Shown: positions 27,468 to 37,081, numbered from the stretch's first letter. The stretch is DNA of 64,000 bases from Thomasclavelia ramosa DSM 1402 (GCF_014131695.1 NZ_CP036346.1:620001-684000), one strand, 5' to 3'. Made by a program: numbers and translations. The notes: generated by a model not told the origin, from the letters alone.

Positions 27468-28076
27468 ATGAAAGTTAATGATTATTTAAATGAACTTAGA
27501 AAAATAAAAGATGTAGCAATGGCAACTGTAGACAGTGACGGCTATCCACAAATTAGAATCATCGATGTAATGGCTGTGGAAAATAATAATTTGTATTTTT
27601 TGACTGCTCGGGGGAAAAACTTTTATCAAGAATTACTTGATAAAAATTTCGTTTCATTAGTTGCGCTAACAAAAGATTATGCATCGATTCGTTTAAAAGG
27701 AAAAGTTAAAAAAGTCAGTAATCAAAAAGAATGGTTAGAAAAAATATTTATTGATAATCCGAGTATGAATGAGGTTTATCCAGGTGATAGTCGTAATATT
27801 TTAGAAGTATTTTGTATTTTTGATGGTGAAATTGAAATATTTGATTTATCAAAAGTACCAATTGAACGTTCACAATATGATCTTTGTGATAATCGAATTT
27901 TTAATAAAGGATATCTGATTAGTAATAGGTGTATTGCTTGTGATCGCTGTAAGCGTGAATGCCCACAACAATGTATTAAAAGTGGAAGCAAGTATAAAAT
28001 AATGCAAGATCATTGTTTACATTGTGGTTTATGTTATGAAAACTGTCCGGTGCGGGCAATTGAGAAAGCAGGTTAG
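27468..28076 (+). CDS. Flavin split-barrel / 2[4Fe-4S] ferredoxin fusion
   Basis: 202 residues. Residues about 1-130 form a pyridoxamine-phosphate-oxidase-like FMN split barrel (MATVDSDGYPQIRIIDVMAV, LTARGKNFYQEL, SLVALTKDYASIRLKGKV). The C-terminal 60 residues have two ferredoxin clusters: CIACDRCKRECP and CLHCGLCYENCP. It probably moves electrons between iron-sulfur carriers and a flavin or bound substrate; the substrate is unknown. The ATG at 27468 has GGAGGT seven bases upstream (GTG 27465 is too close). The stop is three bases before the ABC transporter gene. Confidence 0.9.
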   Translation: MKVNDYLNELRKIKDVAMATVDSDGYPQIRIIDVMAVENNNLYFLTARGKNFYQELLDKNFVSLVALTKDYASIRLKGKVKKVSNQKEWLEKIFIDNPSMNEVYPGDSRNILEVFCIFDGEIEIFDLSKVPIERSQYDLCDNRIFNKGYLISNRCIACDRCKRECPQQCIKSGSKYKIMQDHCLHCGLCYENCPVRAIEKAG

Positions 28077-28079
28077 ATT

Positions 28080-29621
28080 ATGTTAAGAGATATGCTATCT
28101 TTATTACAAGAAAAAGGGGATTTCTTTTTAAAATTATTAATTGAACATATGCAGATATCGCTAATTGCAATTATTATTGCGACTGTTATAGGCTTGATTT
28201 TAGGAGTAATAATCAGTGAATATAAAAAAAGTTCTAAAACAATTTTAGGAATTATTAATTTTATGTATACGATTCCCTCTATTTCACTATTAGGTTTTTT
28301 AATTCCTTTTTCTGGAATTGGTAATAGTACCGCAATCATTGCATTAAGTGTTTATGCATTATTACCAATGGTGAGAAATACATATACTGGAATTATTAAT
28401 ATTGATGATAATATTATTGAAGCTGCAACGGGGATGGGATCAACACGTTGGCAAATTTTATACAAAATCAAGTTACCGTTGGCACTTCCAGTAATTATGT
28501 CTGGTTTTAGAAATATGGTAACTATGACAATAGCATTAGCAGGGATTGCTTCTTTTATTGGTGCCGGTGGTTTAGGGGTAGCGATATATCGAGGAATTAC
28601 TACCAATAACACGGCAATGACTTTGACAGGTAGTTTATTGATTGCAATACTTGCATTAATTACAGATATAGTATTAGGCTTTATTGAAAAGTTATTTACC
28701 ATTCGAAAAGCTACTTTAAAATCTAAAAGAAAGTATGGCTTAGTAGTAATTGTGACAACTTGTGCAGTCTTGATCATATCAATGATTTCAGGCAATCTTA
28801 ATCAAACAGTAACTTTAAATATTGCTACTAAGCCTATGACGGAGCAATATATTATTGGAGCAATGTTGAAAGAAATGATTGAACAAGATACGGATATTGA
28901 AGTTAAGATTACTCAGGGAGTAGGAGGAGGAACTTCAAATATTCAACCAGGAATGGTTAGCGGTGAGTTTGATTTATATCCTGAGTATACGAGTACGGGT
29001 TGGAATACAGTTTTAAAACATGAAGGTTTTTATAATGAAACAATGTATGAACAGCTAGTTAAAGAATATCAAGAAAAATATCAATTTACCTGGACAGGGC
29101 TGTTAGGGTTTAGTGATGCATATGGTTTAGCAGTAAGAAAAGAGATTGCTGAGCAGTATAATTTAAAAACTTATTCAGATTTAGCAGGAATATCTAATCA
29201 ATTAGTTTTTGGAGCTGAATATGATTTTTATGAAATTCCTGAGGGTTATGATGCACTATGCCAAAAATATAATTTTACTTTTAAGAATACTATGGATTTA
29301 GACATTGGTTTAAAATATCAGGCAATAAATGAAGGTAAGGTTGATGTCATGGATGTCTTTACAACCGATGGTCAACTATCAACAGCAAATGTTGTTGTCC
29401 TTGAAGATGATCAACAATTCTTTTCAACTTCGATGGGGGCCTTAGTTGTGCGCAATGAAATTCTTGAACAATATCCAGAATTAAATAATGTTTTTGATAA
29501 ACTTACTGGTATTCTCAATGAAACAAAAATGGCACAATTGAACTATTTGGTTGAAACAAAAGGACAAGATGCTGAAGATGTGGCTCACGAATTTTTAGTT
29601 AGCATTAATTTAGTGAAATAG
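28080..29621 (+). CDS. Osmoprotectant ABC transporter permease/binding-protein fusion (OpuC/OpuF type)
   Basis: 513 residues. N-terminal permease (about 1-215, six helices) with the EAA loop EAATGMGSTRWQILYKIKLP. After a further membrane segment (LVVIVTTCAVLIISMISGN) comes an OpuAC-type glycine-betaine/choline-binding domain (about 240-513: LNIATKPMTEQYIIGAML, DLYPEYTSTGWN, VDVMDVFTTDGQL). The fused layout puts two binding domains on the dimeric permease. It is translationally close to both neighbours (3 and 9 bases). Substrate class is compatible solutes such as betaine, carnitine or choline; the exact one is not readable. Confidence 0.93.
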   Translation: MLRDMLSLLQEKGDFFLKLLIEHMQISLIAIIIATVIGLILGVIISEYKKSSKTILGIINFMYTIPSISLLGFLIPFSGIGNSTAIIALSVYALLPMVRNTYTGIINIDDNIIEAATGMGSTRWQILYKIKLPLALPVIMSGFRNMVTMTIALAGIASFIGAGGLGVAIYRGITTNNTAMTLTGSLLIAILALITDIVLGFIEKLFTIRKATLKSKRKYGLVVIVTTCAVLIISMISGNLNQTVTLNIATKPMTEQYIIGAMLKEMIEQDTDIEVKITQGVGGGTSNIQPGMVSGEFDLYPEYTSTGWNTVLKHEGFYNETMYEQLVKEYQEKYQFTWTGLLGFSDAYGLAVRKEIAEQYNLKTYSDLAGISNQLVFGAEYDFYEIPEGYDALCQKYNFTFKNTMDLDIGLKYQAINEGKVDVMDVFTTDGQLSTANVVVLEDDQQFFSTSMGALVVRNEILEQYPELNNVFDKLTGILNETKMAQLNYLVETKGQDAEDVAHEFLVSINLVK

Positions 29622-29630
29622 GAGGAACAT

Positions 29631-30374
29631 ATGGATACAGCTATTGAATTTAAACATGTAAAAAAGGTTTATGGTGAAAAAGTAATTATTGATGATTTTA
29701 ATCTAAAAATTACACCTGGTGAGTTTTTAACTGTAGTTGGTAGTTCAGGGTGTGGAAAAACCACTATTCTAAAAATGATCAATGGTTTAATAATTCCTGA
29801 TGAAGGACAAGTTCTTGTACATGATCAATGTACACAGGCAGTTGATTTAATTGAATTAAGAAGAGGAATTGGTTATGCAATTCAAGGAAGTGTCTTATTT
29901 CCGCACATGACAGTAGCTCAAAATATTGCTTATGTGCCTAACTTATTAAATAAAAATGATAAAAAAAGAACTTATGAAGCACTATCAAAATGGATGAAAA
30001 TAGTAGGGTTAGATGAAGAGTTAATTCATCGATATCCTAGTGAATTAAGTGGTGGGCAGCAGCAACGAGTAGGGATTGCTAGAGCACTAGCTGCTTCCCC
30101 AGATATTCTTTTAATGGATGAACCATTTGGTGCTGTTGATGAAATCACACGGTCTACTTTACAAGATGAGATTTTAAGAATTCATCATCAAGAAAATATC
30201 ACGATTATTTTTGTAACACATGATATTAATGAAGCTTTGAAATTAGGTAGTCGGGTTATGGTAATGGATCAAGGTAAAGTCGTACAATTAGCATCACCAA
30301 GAGAAATTTTAGAACATCCTAAAACAGAATTTGTTAGAAGATTAGTTCAGCGTAAAGACGATTTTCTTCAATAA
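29631..30374 (+). CDS. Osmoprotectant ABC transporter ATP-binding protein
   Basis: 247 residues. Walker A GSSGCGKTT, signature LSGGQQQR, Walker B ILLMDEPFGAVD, and the switch His in VTHDINEA. The family resembles OpuCA/ProV-type subunits, but the C-terminal CBS domains of OpuCA are absent, so ionic-strength sensing through CBS is unlikely. GGAGGAAC precedes the ATG. Last gene of the unit that begins with the split-barrel/ferredoxin gene. Confidence 0.95.
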   Translation: MDTAIEFKHVKKVYGEKVIIDDFNLKITPGEFLTVVGSSGCGKTTILKMINGLIIPDEGQVLVHDQCTQAVDLIELRRGIGYAIQGSVLFPHMTVAQNIAYVPNLLNKNDKKRTYEALSKWMKIVGLDEELIHRYPSELSGGQQQRVGIARALAASPDILLMDEPFGAVDEITRSTLQDEILRIHHQENITIIFVTHDINEALKLGSRVMVMDQGKVVQLASPREILEHPKTEFVRRLVQRKDDFLQ

Positions 30375-30396
30375 CAGCCTTTTGGGCTGTTTTATT
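30373..30396 (+). terminator. Rho-independent terminator
   Basis: AACAGCC, loop TTTTG, GGCTGTT then TTATTTT; starts at the stop codon of the ATPase gene. Confidence 0.88.
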
Positions 30397-30507
30397 TTAC
30401 TAAATCGATAAAAAAGTAAAACAATCGATTATAATGAAAGTATAAAAAATAATTATTAATGCACCCGTTGAACATTTTTAATCGTATTCATAGTGGAAGG
30501 GATCGTT

Positions 30508-30975
30508 ATGGAAAAAGAAAGATATGAAGAAGTTGTATATCAGTATAGTGACATGGTTACTAGAATTGCTGTTATGAATGTTAAAAATTATGATGATGCT
30601 AAGGATTGCTATCAAAATGTATTTATGAAATTATACTGTTACAACAAGAAATTTGAAAGTGAGGAACATTTAAAAGCTTGGTTGATTAGGGTAACTATCA
30701 ATGAATGTAAAGATTATCAAAAACAATTTTGGAAAAGGGAAATTGATATTGATAAGTTGATTTTAGGTCAAGAAGATCAGCGTTTAATTATTCTACCAAT
30801 TGTAATGAATATGCCAAGTAAATATCGTAATGTTTTATACTTGTATTATTATGAAGGATATTCAACTAATGAAATTGCATCTATTTTAAAAGAAAATCAC
30901 AATACGATAAAATCACGATTAATTAGGGGAAGAAAATTGTTAAAGAAAAAGTTGGGAGATGATTTTTATGAATAA
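30508..30975 (+). CDS. ECF-type RNA polymerase sigma factor
   Basis: 155 residues from the ATG at 30508 (GGAAGGGA upstream; the GTG at 30493 lacks a site). Region 2 about residues 8-75 (YQYSDMVTRIAVMNV, DAKDCYQNVFMKLY, KAWLIRVTINECKD) and region 4 about 95-150 (VLYLYYYEGYSTNEIASIL, NTIKSRLIRGRKLLKKKL). No region 3. The next gene overlaps it by eight bases and encodes a single-pass membrane protein, the usual cognate anti-sigma arrangement. Confidence 0.95.
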   Translation: MEKERYEEVVYQYSDMVTRIAVMNVKNYDDAKDCYQNVFMKLYCYNKKFESEEHLKAWLIRVTINECKDYQKQFWKREIDIDKLILGQEDQRLIILPIVMNMPSKYRNVLYLYYYEGYSTNEIASILKENHNTIKSRLIRGRKLLKKKLGDDFYE

Positions 30976-32167
30976 ATTTAATGAATTTGACTTAATAAAA
31001 ACTCCTAGAAACTGGATCGATGAAGTGACTGCAACTAATTTTGAACCGACAAAAAGAGCGAAGGTGATTAGAATTAAGTATATATTTGCAATTGTTTTAA
31101 TTGTTATGACAATAGGAATTTCTTCATTGGGAATTACTTATGCATTTTCTGATTCATTTCGTACTTGGTTGAGTCAGCGATTTAGCAGTAATTTGAAAAT
31201 TAGTTCAGCTCTTGAATTTTCTTCAATCAACAAAAATACTCCCACATTAAAACTAGATTATGGGCATTGGCGTGCTGAAAATGAATTTTTTGGAATCATT
31301 GATGAGGATTATAATTTTCTTAAAGTTTTTACGTTAGAAAATGAACAAATAAGAGAATGTCCTATTAATGAGTATTACGGGAGTATAGCTGGTCATGAAT
31401 TCAGTTTTAAATATGCGGATTATCAAGAGCGAATAGTTGCATTTGATTTTAATGGATGTATATATAGTGTTTTGCCTAAAATTATTAATAATGATATTTA
31501 TGTTTGTGTCGATATTAATGATGGAGAGCAGCGTGCTTTAAATATTGCTAAGATTAATTTAGAAAGTAAGCAAATAAGTTTTATTACTAATGATAATATT
31601 TCAGTAAATCCAATTACTTCACCACAACAAACTAATATTTTAATTAATAAGAGTGATCAGGGGTGGGAAAATTATAATATTGAAACTGGAGAAACCAATC
31701 TCATTAAAAATATCGATCCATATATGCATAGTAATTGTATTACTTTTATTGATGAACAGACTGTTGTTACTTATGATGAAAATGGACATTCTTATTTAAT
31801 TAATATTTTAACAAATGAAGTTAGAACGTTAGATAAATATCCTTTGGAAGGAACGATTGTCAATATTGAATATAGTGATGAAACGATTAAGTTAACAAAT
31901 ATTATTACAGGCGCTGTTTCAAGAATTGATTATCATTTTTATGGTACTAATTATATGGGAACTTATTGTAGCATAGATTATCTTGTTTTATTTAATAATG
32001 AAAAACTTTATCTTTATGATATTGAAAGTAATCAGTTAGTTGATTTGGATCCACAAAAAGAATTAGATGAGCAATTAAAAGAAGTAATGATCATTGATCA
32101 AAAACATTTATTAATTACTACAGATAAAAGGGCATATATAGTTGCTAATGTAGGGAATAATGGATAA
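30968..32167 (+). CDS. Membrane-bound putative anti-sigma factor with large extracytoplasmic domain
   Basis: 399 residues from the ATG at 30968. A short cytoplasmic N-terminus (about 1-32, FDLIKTPRNWIDEV), one membrane helix (about 36-58), then about 340 residues outside. The outer part has repeating short strands with Asn/Asp turns (IAGHEFSFKYADY, ISFITNDNISVNPI, LINILTNEVRTLDKYP), like a beta-propeller; no named domain is recognised. The eight-base overlap with the sigma gene (ATGAATAA) couples their translation. The short cytoplasmic segment lacks a zinc ASD motif. Role inferred from context. Confidence 0.75.
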   Translation: MNKFNEFDLIKTPRNWIDEVTATNFEPTKRAKVIRIKYIFAIVLIVMTIGISSLGITYAFSDSFRTWLSQRFSSNLKISSALEFSSINKNTPTLKLDYGHWRAENEFFGIIDEDYNFLKVFTLENEQIRECPINEYYGSIAGHEFSFKYADYQERIVAFDFNGCIYSVLPKIINNDIYVCVDINDGEQRALNIAKINLESKQISFITNDNISVNPITSPQQTNILINKSDQGWENYNIETGETNLIKNIDPYMHSNCITFIDEQTVVTYDENGHSYLINILTNEVRTLDKYPLEGTIVNIEYSDETIKLTNIITGAVSRIDYHFYGTNYMGTYCSIDYLVLFNNEKLYLYDIESNQLVDLDPQKELDEQLKEVMIIDQKHLLITTDKRAYIVANVGNNG

Positions 32168-32196
32168 AATATAAGTTAGTGTAGTGGAGGACTTAT

Positions 32197-32838
32197 ATGA
32201 ATAAAAAATATATTTTGTTTGATTTAGATGGAACCTTAACTGATCCGATGAAGGGGATTACTAAATCAGTACGTTATGCTTTAAATTATTATGGAATCGA
32301 AGTTAATGACTTAAATGATTTGTTACCTTTTATTGGACCACCTTTAAGAGATTCTTTTCAAGAATTTTATGGTTTTGATGCTTTAAAAGCCGAAGAGGCA
32401 GTAGTTAAATATCGCGAATATTTTTCAACCAAGGGAATTTTTGATAATAAAGTATATCCGGGAATTGAAGTGTGTTTGCAAACTTTGAAAGATCAGGGAA
32501 AAGTATTGTTAGTTGCTACTTCAAAGCCAGAAAAATTTGCTAAAGAAATTATAGAACATTTTGGTTTAGCTAAGTATTTTGATTTTGTTGGCGGTAGTGA
32601 GTTTAATGGACGAGAAAAAAAGGCTGAAGTAATTGATTATGTTTTAACAGCAAATATGATTGATAAAGATGAAGCGATTATGGTTGGGGATCGAAAGCAT
32701 GATGTGATTGGAGCCCATGAAAATGATTTACCTTGTATCGGAGTGTTGTATGGTTATGGGACAAAAGAAGAATTGATGGCTTGTAATAGTGATTATTTAG
32801 TTGCGGACATTAATGCATTGCAAGAATTACTTGGATAA
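32197..32838 (+). CDS. HAD-superfamily phosphatase (phosphoglycolate phosphatase-like)
   Basis: 213 residues. Motif I FDLDGTLTDP with the nucleophilic Asp, a helical cap, motif II VATSKP, motif III lysine in FNGREKKAE, and motif IV MVGDRKHDV. Cap type C1 and overall length match Gph/PgmB-like enzymes; substrate unknown. GGAGG precedes the ATG. The stop shares its last base with the start of the next gene (TAATG), so the two are coupled. Confidence 0.92.
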   Translation: MNKKYILFDLDGTLTDPMKGITKSVRYALNYYGIEVNDLNDLLPFIGPPLRDSFQEFYGFDALKAEEAVVKYREYFSTKGIFDNKVYPGIEVCLQTLKDQGKVLLVATSKPEKFAKEIIEHFGLAKYFDFVGGSEFNGREKKAEVIDYVLTANMIDKDEAIMVGDRKHDVIGAHENDLPCIGVLYGYGTKEELMACNSDYLVADINALQELLG

Positions 32839-33401
32839 TGGAAGAAATTACTGTTTATTCTTTGGACTATTATCAAATGTCCAAAGAAATAAAAAGAGAA
32901 ATTGTACATCTTTTACATGTTGTTTGGCCTAGTGATGATTGTAATGATGCCCATAACGAAGAACTTACAGTGCAGTCATTCTATATCATGAAAGATAATC
33001 AGGTTGTTAGTTACGGAGCAGTTCTTCGGATGGAAACAACGATAGATAATGAAAAATATCAAATTGGTGGATTGAGTTGTATTGCTACCTTGCCAAATTA
33101 TCGTAGGCAGGGATTAAGTTCAAAAATAGTTCAAACAGCGACTAAATGGATTGAGGATAATTTAGATTTTGGAATTTTTACGTGTAAACGAGAGCTTGAA
33201 GATTTTTATGCTTGTAATGGCAAATGGCAGGTGGCAAATAATGTTGTTTTAATTGCTAATCGTGATAATAATGCTCTATCTAGTAATAAACTTGCAGTTA
33301 TTGTACTAATACGTCTTTTTTCAAATAAAGCTCAAGTTAATGGACAAAAAATTTTAAATGCGAGAATTTATCTGGATTTGCCTCAAGGTCAATTTATTTA
33401 A
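32838..33401 (+). CDS. GNAT-family acetyltransferase (AAC(2')-like)
   Basis: 187 residues. GNAT core with GLSCIATLPNYRRQGLSSK (acetyl-CoA pyrophosphate loop RRQGLS) and IFTCKRELEDFYACNGKW. The N-terminus (IVHLLHVVWPSD) and general order recall aminoglycoside 2'-N-acetyltransferase-like proteins, but the match is loose and no resistance is implied. Coupled to the HAD phosphatase by a one-base overlap. Followed by a bidirectional terminator. Confidence 0.82.
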   Translation: MEEITVYSLDYYQMSKEIKREIVHLLHVVWPSDDCNDAHNEELTVQSFYIMKDNQVVSYGAVLRMETTIDNEKYQIGGLSCIATLPNYRRQGLSSKIVQTATKWIEDNLDFGIFTCKRELEDFYACNGKWQVANNVVLIANRDNNALSSNKLAVIVLIRLFSNKAQVNGQKILNARIYLDLPQGQFI

Positions 33402-33404
33402 AGA

Positions 33405-33437
33405 AAGGGTTGAGTAATATTGCTCAACCCTTATTTT
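33405..33437. terminator. Bidirectional terminator
   Basis: AAGGGTTGAG and CTCAACCCTT form a 10-bp stem around TAATATTG, with ATTTTTAT on the + side, between convergent genes. Confidence 0.88.
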
Positions 33438-33439
33438 TA

Positions 33440-34606
33440 TTACTGATATGCTTGATCCAAGGCATTTTTTAAATCACTAATCAATAATTCACTATCTTCA
33501 AGTCCGATATACATGCGAAGTTGTCCTAAAGATAGACCACGTTCTTTTATCTCATTAATATTGTTTCCTTTATAAACTGACATTACTAAACTTTCAAAAC
33601 CACCCCAACTATAGGCTAAAGTAAAATGTTCTAATGAATCGATAAAACGTTTAATGATTTCTGGATTTGCATCTTTTAAGACAACCCCTAATAAACTACC
33701 ATATCCTTTAAGATATTTATGAGCAAGTTCGTTTTGTTGCTCTCCGTTACAAAGAGGATGATAAATTCGTTCGATTCGAGGATCCTCTTGTAGAAAATTA
33801 ATTACTTGTTGAAGTGTTTCTTGTTGTGATTTTAGACGAACCGGTAATGTTCTTAGACCACGAAGTGCTAACCATGCATTCATTGGTGACATCGTTGCGC
33901 CTAGTAAAACTTGTCCAAATTCAACTATTTCATCAATAATTTTTTTGCTGGAAATTACGACTCCACCGACTATATCACTATGTCCACCAATATATTTGGA
34001 ACATGAGTGAATAACAACATCAATTCCATGAACTAATGGATTTTGTAATAATGGTGTTGACCAAGTATTATCGATTATCGTGAAGATACCTTTATCTTTG
34101 CTAAATTTACTGATTAGTTCTAAATCTAACATCTCAAATTTTTGTGATGATGGACTTTCAAAATAGATGATACTGGTATTGTTTTTGACATAATCAAAGA
34201 TTTCTAAAGTATCACTGACATCAATTTTAGTACTTTCGATTCCAAATTTTGATAATTGTTTGATTAATTTAACTGATGAGCCATAGACTGTATTAACAAT
34301 GATAATGTGATCACCAGCTTTTGCTAAGGTTAAAATTGATGCTGAAATAGCGCCCATTCCTGAGGCGAACATTTGAGCTGCTTCACCTTTTTCTAAACGT
34401 GCTAATTTTGTTTCTAGTAAATTAAGTGTTGGATTCCCGTCCCGTGTGTATGTATAAGCAAATTCTTCTTTAGCATTCACTTTCACATAGTGGTCAAAAT
34501 TTTTAAATTTAAATGATGATGTTAAAACAATATCTGGACTAATTGGACTATAGTTGTCGAAATCTAACTCATCAACTTCTAAACATACATTTTCAATATC
34601 TTTCAT
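33440..34606 (-). CDS. PLP-dependent trans-sulfuration enzyme (Cys/Met metabolism family)
   Basis: 388 residues of the cystathionine gamma-synthase/lyase and methionine gamma-lyase family. YTRDGNPTLNLLE, MFASGMGAISAS (PLP phosphate site), IDNTWSTPLLQNPL (Asp contacting the pyridine N) and the Schiff-base lysine in HSCSKYIGGHSD. Catalytic preference within the family cannot be told by eye; the WSTPLLQNP region suggests a lyase. AGGAGAA precedes the ATG. Probably monocistronic; no SAM riboswitch or T-box was seen in the 100 bases upstream. Confidence 0.92.
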   Translation of the reverse strand: MKDIENVCLEVDELDFDNYSPISPDIVLTSSFKFKNFDHYVKVNAKEEFAYTYTRDGNPTLNLLETKLARLEKGEAAQMFASGMGAISASILTLAKAGDHIIIVNTVYGSSVKLIKQLSKFGIESTKIDVSDTLEIFDYVKNNTSIIYFESPSSQKFEMLDLELISKFSKDKGIFTIIDNTWSTPLLQNPLVHGIDVVIHSCSKYIGGHSDIVGGVVISSKKIIDEIVEFGQVLLGATMSPMNAWLALRGLRTLPVRLKSQQETLQQVINFLQEDPRIERIYHPLCNGEQQNELAHKYLKGYGSLLGVVLKDANPEIIKRFIDSLEHFTLAYSWGGFESLVMSVYKGNNINEIKERGLSLGQLRMYIGLEDSELLISDLKNALDQAYQ

Positions 34607-34674
34607 ATTCGTTCTCCTTACAGTTAAATCTTAACCGACAAAATGGCGAATGTCCATTTTTTTTCATATATGGC

Positions 34675-34707
34675 AAAAAAAGAATGTACATAAAATTGTA
34701 CATTCTT
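34675..34707 (-). terminator. Terminator of the alcohol dehydrogenase gene
   Basis: On the minus strand AAGAATGTAC and GTACATTCTT pair around an 8-base loop and run into TTTTTTT; the stem overlaps the stop codon. Confidence 0.88.
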
Positions 34708-35731
34708 ATTGCCATGGGTTAATAATATATTTACCTTTATTTCTTAATTCTGGTTTTGAAAGAATATCGGCTAATTTATCTAAACTGCAAATATCACAAA
34801 CCATTGAACTAACATCGATTTTTTTACTATTGATTAAGTCTAAAGCTCGTTGTTGAGTATATGGGTTGATGAAAGAAGCTTTAATTTCAATTTCCTTTTG
34901 GAAAATTTCAAATGGTTTGATAGCCACTTCATCATCAGGTTTAGTTAGCCCAAACATCATTACTACAGATTTATTACCAGCTAAGCTGATTGCTTGTTTA
35001 ATTGTTGCAGGTAGACCAGCACACTCGATAACAGTGTTGATACGATGAATTCCTTTATCAGCTAAAAGAGCTGGAATATTGTCATTGATTGGATCGACGG
35101 TTAAAGTAGCACCCATCTTAAGCCCCATTTCACGTTTAACAGCAACTGGCTCTGACAAGATAATTTCATGAGCACCAGCTAATTTTGCTAATTGAACCAT
35201 TAACAAACCAATCATGCCACCACCAATAACAAGAACTGTACTAGCCGGAGTAATGTTGCACATGTCAAGACCATGTAAGCAGCAGGCAACTGGCTCGGTC
35301 ATTGCCCCTTCTTCAAATGATGTTGTATCGGCTAGTTTATATACTTGAGACTCGTTGACTGCACAATATTGGGCAAAACCACCATCCCGTGTTGTTCCGA
35401 TGCCAATCATATCTTCACAAAAATGACCAATACCACTACGACAATAGTAACAAGTTCCGCATAGTTGATTAGGATCCACACAGACACGATCACCAACTTT
35501 TACATGTTTTACTTCATGTCCCACAGCTTCGACGATTCCAGCAAATTCATGTCCTAAAATAGTAGGAGGAGTAGTATTTGCTGCTCCTTTATCACCCTCA
35601 TAAATATGGACATCAGTACCACAAATTCCACAGGCCATAACTTTGATTAATACATCTTGATTACCTAATTGTGGCATTTCTACTTCTTCAACCTTAATAT
35701 CATGTTTTCCGTAAAATACTGCACTTTTCAT
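34706..35731 (-). CDS. Zinc-dependent medium-chain alcohol/polyol dehydrogenase
   Basis: 341 residues from the ATG at 35731, which has GGAGGAAG upstream (an earlier in-frame ATG at 35749 lies before that site). Catalytic zinc ligands in ACGICGTDVHIYEG and GHEFAGIVEAVG; structural zinc cysteines in QLCGTCYYCRSGIGHFC; Rossmann motif VLVIGGGMIGLL. Closest in style to sorbitol/threonine/butanediol dehydrogenases. Substrate unknown. A potential cofactor preference for NAD is suggested by the acidic residue after the second strand (ILSEP). Confidence 0.92.
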   Translation of the reverse strand: MKSAVFYGKHDIKVEEVEMPQLGNQDVLIKVMACGICGTDVHIYEGDKGAANTTPPTILGHEFAGIVEAVGHEVKHVKVGDRVCVDPNQLCGTCYYCRSGIGHFCEDMIGIGTTRDGGFAQYCAVNESQVYKLADTTSFEEGAMTEPVACCLHGLDMCNITPASTVLVIGGGMIGLLMVQLAKLAGAHEIILSEPVAVKREMGLKMGATLTVDPINDNIPALLADKGIHRINTVIECAGLPATIKQAISLAGNKSVVMMFGLTKPDDEVAIKPFEIFQKEIEIKASFINPYTQQRALDLINSKKIDVSSMVCDICSLDKLADILSKPELRNKGKYIINPWQ

Positions 35732-35871
35732 TTTTCTTCCTCCAGACATCTTATATAAAATAGTTTTATAAAAGTATTTAATGTAAGTATAAATGATGAT
35801 TAATATGATGTCAACGGTTTTAAAATATATTATTTTTTTGAGCTAACTCTTTGATGTAAAGTTGAAAACAA

Positions 35872-35899
35872 ATTAGAGACCTTGAAAAAGGTCTCTAAT
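35872..35899 (-). terminator. Terminator at the end of the preQ1 operon
   Basis: ATTAGAGACCTT and AAGGTCTCTAAT form a perfect 12-bp stem around GAAA, nine bases beyond the queF stop on the minus strand, followed there by a T-rich stretch. Confidence 0.82.
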
Positions 35900-35907
35900 A
35901 ATTATAT

Positions 35908-36384
35908 TTAACGATTATCAATTTTCTCAGGATATAAATCATGATTAGCTAAACGGTTGAAAGCAATGGTTTCCCACTTTGTTTCTGGTTTTCCATAATT
36001 ACAATATGGATCAATTGAAATACCTCCACGTGGTGTAAATTTTCCCCAAACTTCAATGTATTTAGGATCCATTAATTTAATCAGGTCTTTCATAATGATA
36101 TTCATACAATCCTCGTGAAAATCACCATGATTCCTAAAACTGAATAAATACAGTTTTAATGATTTACTCTCTACCATCTTTTGATTAGGAACATAACTAA
36201 TATAGATAGTAGCAAAATCAGGTTGTCCTGTAATGGGGCATAGACTAGTAAATTCAGGGCAATTAAATTTTACAAAATAATCATTTTCAGGATGTTTGTT
36301 ATCAAAAGTTTCTAATACTTCAGGGGCATAATCATCTTTATAAACAGTGTTTTGATTACCTAATAAGGTTAAATTTTTTGTCAT
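35908..36384 (-). CDS. queF: NADPH-dependent 7-cyano-7-deazaguanine reductase
   Basis: Reduces preQ0 to preQ1, the last free-base step of queuosine precursor synthesis. 158 residues, the short unimodular type. The catalytic Cys is in [14 protein letters not shown] and the family helix [20 protein letters not shown] contributes the substrate Glu/NADPH site. C-terminal [19 protein letters not shown] is characteristic. Last gene of queD-queE-folE-queC-queF; two bases after queC. Confidence 0.97.
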   Translation of the reverse strand: MTKNLTLLGNQNTVYKDDYAPEVLETFDNKHPENDYFVKFNCPEFTSLCPITGQPDFATIYISYVPNQKMVESKSLKLYLFSFRNHGDFHEDCMNIIMKDLIKLMDPKYIEVWGKFTPRGGISIDPYCNYGKPETKWETIAFNRLANHDLYPEKIDNR

Positions 36385-36386
36385 TT

Positions 36387-37070
36387 TTATTCTCCTAATA
36401 ATGGATCTTTGATTCCATTTTTCAAAAAAGCATTTTGGCGGTCAATACAAGTACCACATGTGCCGCAAGGGGTATCATTTCCTTCGTAACATGACCAAGT
36501 TAATTGATAAGGTACGCCTAATGAAAGACCGATTTTAACAATATCTGCTTTGGTCATTTCAACAAAAGGGGCTTTGATTTCCAATTGATGGCCACTGCCT
36601 TCATAAATAGCTTGGTTCATCGCATTATTAAAAACTTTACTACAATCAGGATATGCGCTTCCAGCTGCATCATCACTATGAGCACCATAATAAATAATAT
36701 TACAGCCTTTAGAAAGGGCAATGCTAGCAGCGCTAGATAAAAATAAACCATTTCTAAAAGGCACATAAGTAGAAACAGGATTGCCATCTGTTTTATTTAA
36801 TTGCTCATTGTACGATTCGTGGGGAATCTCATTATCTGAATGTTGTAGTAATGAGCAATTACTATAAGTGAAGATTTTTGCTAAATCTAAATACAAGTGT
36901 TCAACTTGATAAAATTGGGCAATTTTATTTGCGACTTCTATCTCTTTGGTATGTTTTTGACCATAACTAATTGAAAGAGCAACTACATTGTCCTTTCCGT
37001 GTTCTTGGATTGCCAGTGCTAATGCAGTGGTGGAATCAACTCCACCACTAAATAATACTAATACTTTCAT
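36387..37070 (-). CDS. queC: 7-cyano-7-deazaguanine synthase
   Basis: ATP-dependent conversion of CDG to preQ0. 227 residues. PP-loop [13 protein letters not shown] at the N-terminus; nucleotide-binding [10 protein letters not shown]; zinc-binding cysteines in [34 protein letters not shown] is the substrate loop. Eleven bases after folE, with an AGGAG site. Confidence 0.97.
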   Translation of the reverse strand: MKVLVLFSGGVDSTTALALAIQEHGKDNVVALSISYGQKHTKEIEVANKIAQFYQVEHLYLDLAKIFTYSNCSLLQHSDNEIPHESYNEQLNKTDGNPVSTYVPFRNGLFLSSAASIALSKGCNIIYYGAHSDDAAGSAYPDCSKVFNNAMNQAIYEGSGHQLEIKAPFVEMTKADIVKIGLSLGVPYQLTWSCYEGNDTPCGTCGTCIDRQNAFLKNGIKDPLLGE

Positions 37071-37081
37071 CTTACTACTCC

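Noticed and set aside
34607-34680. Riboswitch (SAM or T-box) before the trans-sulfuration gene
   Set aside because: No SAM-box or T-box core could be recognised in the short leader.
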